Of a stretch of DNA of 64,000 nucleotides, positions 58,816 through 64,000 are shown piece after piece. Within the stretch, counting starts at the first letter, position 1. Every line of letters begins with the position of its first letter. Source of the stretch: Sciurus carolinensis. Lineage: Eukaryota; Chordata; Mammalia; Rodentia; Sciuridae. The notes under the pieces were generated by a model that worked only from the letters and a program-made list of their open reading frames with translations, did no database searches and was not told the DNA's origin. The stretch spans positions 51,867,177 through 51,931,176 of the forward strand of contig NC_062214.1 of the NCBI RefSeq assembly GCF_902686445.1. The letters are read 5' to 3'. The translations under genes were made by a program, and so were the position numbers.

Positions 58816-58999
58816 AAATTAAATAGTGCAATATGCAAAATACACTCTATTGTCATGTATATCTAAAAAGAATAAATAAAAAATAAACAGAGGGCTGGGT
58901 ATACAGCTCAGTTGGTAGAGTGCTTGCCTTGCAAGCACAAGGCCCTGGATTCAATCCCCAGTACCGCAAAAAAAAAAAAAAAAAGAAATTAAATAGTGC
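58816..58999 (+). mobile_element. L1 3' end / ID SINE composite with one target duplication
   Basis: Between two copies of aaattaaatagtgc (58816-58829 and 58986-58999) lie about 62 bases resembling the squirrel L1 3' end ('tacactctattgtcatgtat', then an A-rich stretch) and directly an ID unit (58892-58968: 'gggtatacagctcagttggt', 'gcttgccttgcaagcaca', 'cccagtaccgc') with an A tail. Both parts share the single outer duplication. Confidence 0.75.
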
Positions 59000-59935
59000 T
59001 AAAAGGTTTAACAAAATAAAGAGTACATCCTGCCCTATCTGTGCCATAAACAGAAGCAAAAAAAAAATCTAAAGCTTATTCTAGCACATATTTATAAAGC
59101 TTTTAGAATTATAAGAGTAAAGAGGGTGAAAATTTCATAAGTTTTATTAAATCAGCCTTTAAATGTATCTTGACTTTTAAAATTTAAACATTACTTAACT
59201 GATAATCAGTGATAACCACTCTGCAATATGGAAAAGGAATAAGAAAAAGAAAGTAATTTAAAAATCTCAGCTACATGGAAATTCAGAAGCCTAAAAACTC
59301 AGTCTTCAGCAAGAAGATGCCATTTCTTTTTTCTGAATAGAGATAAAATAGATGGGTGAACTTCACATTTTTTACAATTGAACACTCTCTTTCCCAATGG
59401 TTTAGATTGAACCCCTGTCTATAAAACTGATAAAAACCATGGATGTTAGGGGTATGTGGTCCAACCTTCAATTTAACAGTGAGCAAACTGAAGACCAAAC
59501 TAGGAAAAGGCCAACTCAACATCCAATGCTACTGATGTGGAACTGGAGAGGGAAGCCAGTGTCCAGGCTTCCTGTGTGATTTGTCCTATTGTTTTATCAT
59601 TTAAGGCAATCTGACATTGCCTCTAGTTTGACTTTGGAGTAGTCTCATAGTCAGTATTGCCAGAATCAAACCTAAGAGGTTTCAAAGATAATTGCTCTCC
59701 AAATCTTGGTAGTGACAATAGGAAGCAGGCAGCCTTGCAAGACAACTAACCACAGGAAGAAGCCTCACCTGCCCTGCTGCTCCCCTTTCCCTGTCTTCCC
59801 ACCTGGGGGAGACATACAGGCACTGGCAGCAAAAGTCATCGCAGTGATTTGAGTTGCTTCTCAAGGGACTTCCATAACCACGAAAAAAAAAGCAAAAGAA
59901 AAGAAATAGTATGCATTGGCATCTGATCCCAGTCA
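59000..59935. other. Intergenic, unassigned
   Basis: No gene or named repeat. Confidence 0.4.
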
Positions 59936-59937
59936 GG

Positions 59938-60060
59938 CCCAATGTTAAACACCTAGATGCTTTCTCATATGATTCTCACAGAATCCCCACAAGGTATATA
60001 TTACATCTCTGTAGGCTAACCTTCTCAAGGTCATGTTTCTGAGAAAGGTTCAAATGAGGA
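59938..60060 (+). mobile_element. Probable MIR fragment
   Basis: 'atgattctcacagaatcccc' and 'acaaggtatatattacatct' followed by 'cttctcaaggtcatg' resemble the MIR core and 3' region; diverged. Confidence 0.4.
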
Positions 60061-60615
60061 TTGGAATCCAGTGACTAGAAGACAGACATCAGTTGACCTT
60101 TTGAAATAGAAATATGTCCAGGAAAAAAAAAATAGGAGAGAGAGAGCCAGTGAACAGACTCAAAACTATGATGTGAGAAAAATAATTCTAAGATCTACTA
60201 TGTGACTCTTTAGACAGAGTTAGTAATATTTAGTTCTCAGATTTGAGAATGATGCGATGACAAATAGTAATAATGAGTAAATAGACTAAATTATAAGTGT
60301 TCAGTAAATAGAGGAGTAAAATAATCAAAATTGGGAAGGGACAATAAATGATAGCTTTCCAATACTAAAGAAATATTCAAAGAGCAGCTTATTCTTTGAA
60401 GTAACATAGGGCAGACAGGCTAGATGCTATTGGAAGATGGGTACTAGAATGAGAAATTTCTTAAGCTTAGACTTGTCCACAGCTGGGATGCTCCACCTCA
60501 CAGCCCATGCACACATACATACGCCACTTAATTGGTAGACTCCAACACAAGATTTGTGCACTGTGGGGATAGGCAGGCAAGTATGATTAGTGGTGACATT
60601 TTGTTTCCTGTGATT
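60061..60615. other. Intergenic, unassigned
   Basis: No gene or named repeat. Confidence 0.4.
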
Positions 60616-60619
60616 GGTC

Positions 60620-60715
60620 TGTTGACATTCAACTAGTCATTTAGTCCTGGAGCTTTGGTTTTCTCATTTGTGAAATAGGAATAATAGTCCTTACTTAGGC
60701 AGATAACTAATGTGG
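60620..60715 (-). mobile_element. MIR fragment, antisense
   Basis: 'gagctttggttttctcattt' and 'gtgaaataggaataatagtc' with 'cttacttaggcag' match antisense MIR. Confidence 0.55.
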
Positions 60716-61529
60716 GTCCTACCTTCTTTGCCAGTAGGATGTAGATAGAGTCTAGTGGAATGAGGGCTTTCTGTGAACCAATAAAATAGAGTAGAAAAAT
60801 ACTTGAAACTCTTTAATCTTTTTCAGTACTTTGTAGATCATAACTCCTCCATAGCTTTTTTAAAGCAAGAACTACTTTAACAACTTAAGAATTTTTGTGT
60901 CTATATTATACAACACCAGAGTCAAACTGCTAATTAATGAAGTACAACCATGATATTCTCATAAATAATTATGAAGTACTTTCCAATTTATCCTCATGAT
61001 AAAAGCATTTCCTTTCCACACATTTCAGTTAAAACAATAATAATTACATCAACAGTGCTATTTAAATTTTGGCTAATATAACAATTTTGCTATGTCAAAG
61101 AAAATCTACAATTTTATTTATTGAAATTCTGCACTTTCTTGACACTAAAATTGTGTGTAACCATGTATATGAAGTCGCTGACCCTGACAACCAAAGAAAT
61201 ATTAAAGAATTCTTTTAAGCAAGCACAAACTAAAGAATCAAAATATTGACCATGATGTAAATGCTGCATCTTAGAAAAAAAAAGAAAAAAATGCAATCTC
61301 TAGACAGAACATTTTAAGAAGCATGATAAAAAGAAAGTATAAAACAAGAAATAATACAAACATACAAAGACATAAGATAATCAAATAAATAAAATATGAA
61401 TAAGTCAGTAATAATAATAGACTGGAATAAAGCATATTCGGGTTCAAAGGAAATTGAGACTCTGGATATGGTGCACTTTGCAGAAGTTGAGATGGCAGTC
61501 TTTGAAGCTAACCTACCTGACTTGACAGC
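60716..61529. other. Intergenic, unassigned
   Basis: AT-rich, no gene or named repeat. Confidence 0.4.
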
Positions 61530-61640
61530 TCCTGAGCCTGCCTAAGAGTTGTGACCTTGAGCAAGTGTCTTCTCTTTCAGTACTCATTTTCTTCATCAGT
61601 AAAATAGGGATGCTTAGAGTCCCTGCCTCATTGCTGATGT
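61530..61640 (-). mobile_element. MIR SINE, antisense
   Basis: 'gttgtgaccttgagcaagtg', 'actcattttcttcatcagta', 'aaatagggatgcttagagtc' and 'cctgcctcattgctg' are antisense MIR landmarks. Confidence 0.7.
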
Positions 61641-61944
61641 CAAGAGTGACTTTCAGATTCTCCCAGTGATGTAAGCATAACTGGTAAGAACTTTGCAAAA
61701 GAAGAATAGACCTTGCAGTCTCTAGTATTTAACTGTTATACAGATGCAAAGATTAAAGCAACATTTGCTACATCTAAAGATAGCTAGATCATTTGAAGTG
61801 GATTTAAAGGTCTAGAAACACACCCAAACTAAAAAGTATTTATTATATGACACAGGCTCAAATTCAAATAAGGGACAGGAAAGATTATTCCCAAAATAAC
61901 AAAGAGAGACTTTTTAAAAACAGTATGTTAGGTTGGATTTTTTT
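61641..61944. other. Intergenic, unassigned
   Basis: No feature recognised. Confidence 0.35.
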
Positions 61945-62120
61945 TTTTCTAACCTCTCAGCATATACCCAAATAAATTCCAGGTGGGCTAAGGAGTTAAG
62001 TTTCAAAGAACTGAACAGAAATGTAGGAGACTGTAATTTTTGTAGTCAGAGAAGGACTTTCTAAGCATGACTCTAACAGTGCAAATTACTTGGAGAAAGA
62101 TCTATAAAAAGAAACTAAAA
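61945..62120 (+). mobile_element. L1 ORF2 fragment
   Basis: 'caaataaattccaggtgggc', 'taaggagttaagtttcaaag', 'gaaggactttctaagcatga' and 'ctctaacagtg' follow the 3' part of L1 ORF2 in sense orientation. Decayed. Confidence 0.7.
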
Positions 62121-62984
62121 AAAATATACTGACATAGTAATATATAGCAGGACTCCCCAAGCATGATGTACCTAATCCCAAGTATACCAGTGGTGACCTT
62201 GAGAAGTTCCAATGATCTTCTTTCAATTTAATGATTGTATCTTTATTTTACTTGCATTATCAAACGTTATAGTATTTTAGTTTTCTTTGATAAACTATAA
62301 AATATTATTATTAGTATTATCAAACCTAAGAAATCACTGGTGTCCATGGGTATACATGTTTTAAAAGGAAGTCAACTTAAACTAAAATGTTAGACAAATA
62401 TTAGACGAGTAATATTATAGTTGGACAAACACATATTACAATGTAATACAAATAACCAATGATTGGAGACAAACTATAGAAGATGATCTTCTGATTAGCC
62501 TAATCCTTTCAAAAAATTATAACAAGAATTTTATATAATTCTAGTCAAAACACATCCAATTCTATGAAACAAGCAAAACAATGTGGTGTCTATGCAGAAG
62601 AATAGAAATTTCAGAAACAGACGCAAGATCACGTGATGCTTTAGTGGCTTTAGTGTAGATACCCACCCTTCCAACAAATACTTGGCATGCCTGTTCTGTG
62701 GGCACTGGGCTGGGGGCTTGCAATGAAATAGTAAGCCAGAGAAAAACATGGCCCTGCTTGCAGTCTAGAAAGGAAGACAGCATAAATGAAAACAGGCACT
62801 GGAGTAAGATTGCATCTGTGGCAAAGCCACGTAGGAAAGGACCTGGTACAAGCAGGCCCCACAGTGGGGAGATTTGGCTGCTCCTTATTACACAGAGGAC
62901 TTATTTCTGACCTAAAAATAAATACATAATGAAACAAGAAAATACTTTCATGTATGAAGTAGAAAGGCAGAAAAAAATGGTTAG
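62121..62984. other. Intergenic, unassigned
   Basis: No gene. Overlapping short open frames on both strands near 62530-62940 have no domains. Confidence 0.4.
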
Positions 62985-63145
62985 CTTCTAATATTTATGG
63001 AGATTTTCTAATATTTAAGAACTACGCTAGTTGCTCTCATTTACTGATCTTAATAATCAAGTGAAATGGGCAGTAAGATTATCTCTATTTTTGCCGGAAG
63101 GAAACTGAGTTTTAGCTGGTAAGTGGCAGGCAGACCCAGGAAGTC
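62985..63145 (+). mobile_element. MIR SINE
   Basis: 'taatatttatggagattttc', 'ctgatcttaataatcaagtg', 'attatctctatttttgccgg' and 'gctggtaagtggcaggcaga' follow the MIR layout in sense orientation. Confidence 0.65.
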
Positions 63146-63850
63146 CAGAGCCAGGGTCAAGGTTGTTCACAGTGAATTTTAAAGAATCCTGCACATGTAT
63201 ACCCACATACCCACATCACACATGAATATACATATGTACATGTGCATGAGTGTTCCTCACATTTGCCCCCATGCTATATATCCAAATATTCAAATCAAGT
63301 TGCCAACTGTTGAATAGGACTATTATAGAGGTTCTAACCTTTTACATTGACAACCAGATCTCCCAAGGACCTGAATGGTCAGGTTAGAATTTAGAACACT
63401 CAACTTCCTAGGGATTCTGCCTTGAAACCTGGACACAAAGGGACAGGTGACCTCTGCTATGACCCAGGACACTTACCTCCCCTCTGCCCCCAACTCCAAG
63501 TTCAATCCATACCATGTGGGGGCCTCAAGCATACCTCAAGATTCCATCCATGCCCTGGACCTTGCAAAAAGTCATCCTTTGAGCTTAGGATATACACACT
63601 TGCAGTGAAAGCCCTGAATGACTATCAGGGGATCCTAACACAGACATAGGCTCTGGACAGGGAAGCAGGAGCATGAGCTGGGATTTGATAGTATGGGGAT
63701 GGGGAACTGCAACCAGACAGCAAGAGCAAGAATCTCTAAAGCATGGGACCCAGGACAGAGGCTTCTCTTGCCTGACACTTACAAAATAGTTTATCAAATG
63801 ACTATTTGAATTAGAAAATAACACAAAATAACCATTAAGATTTAAGAAAA
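63146..63850. other. Intergenic, unassigned
   Basis: No gene or named repeat. Confidence 0.4.
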
Positions 63851-63852
63851 GT

Positions 63853-63930
63853 TGGAGCTGAAGTTGTGACTCAGTGGTAGAGCACTTGCCTAGTATGTGT
63901 GAGGCCCTGGGTTCGAACCTCAGCACTACA
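63853..63930 (+). mobile_element. ID-type SINE
   Basis: 'gttgtgactcagtggtagag', 'cacttgcctagtatgtgtga' and 'ggccctgggttcgaacctca' give an ID unit with recognisable pol III boxes and a (ta)n/A-rich tail. Confidence 0.8.
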
Positions 63931-64000
63931 TATATATAAAAAGTGAAAACTCCATTGATAGATAAAAAAAAGATTTTTTTAAAAAGACATAAGAAAAGAC

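Overview
The window is mammalian nuclear DNA, most likely from a squirrel-family rodent (ground squirrel, marmot or tree squirrel). The evidence is the SINE set: BC1/ID-type tRNA-Ala-derived elements and dimers of a B1 (7SL) unit fused to an ID-like unit, together with MIR, L2, MaLR/MLT1 LTRs, old L1, MER2, MER3, MER5 and MER20 remnants. There is no bacterial or viral gene organisation. The species assignment is inference from repeat types; the mammalian assignment is secure.

Only one protein-coding gene can be supported: MEX3B, on the minus strand, with its coding region at 51001-53562 in two exons split by an 828-bp GT-AG intron. It encodes a 577-residue protein with two KH RNA-binding domains and a C-terminal C3HC4 RING finger. 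Its 3' UTR runs to about 49620. Its promoter and 5' UTR lie in a large CpG island (about 50.9-55.4 kb) with a CCAAT box, a CRE-like site and GC boxes.

Layout. Positions 1-49600 (downstream of MEX3B) are a gene desert of interspersed repeats and unassigned sequence, fitting the long gene-poor interval between TMC3 and MEX3B in other mammals (from memory). The best-resolved repeat structures are: an L1 ORF2/3' end split by an LTR (1.0-3.0 kb); a hAT-Charlie transposase relic split by an MLT1 LTR and a B1-ID SINE (4.4-6.7 kb), part of which was later copied as an inverted repeat at 8.0-8.45 kb; antisense L1 with a MER3 inserted (17.0-20.3 kb); a 5'-truncated L1 with a 14-bp target-site duplication (21.7-22.5 kb); several MaLR solo LTRs; and a MER2 split by an ID element (30.4-30.9 kb). 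Positions 55.4-64 kb, upstream of MEX3B, are again intergenic, with MIR fragments, ID elements and an unusual L1/ID composite sharing one target-site duplication.

I found no evidence for an undescribed multi-gene system. The most unusual structures are the recent 0.4-kb inverted duplication around 6.1-8.4 kb, the L1/ID composite at 58.8-59.0 kb, a candidate distal regulatory element with a perfect X-box-like site at 11.3 kb, and the repeat architecture of the MEX3B promoter. Repeat family names come from remembered consensus sequences and should be confirmed with RepeatMasker; boundaries are approximate unless a target-site duplication is stated.
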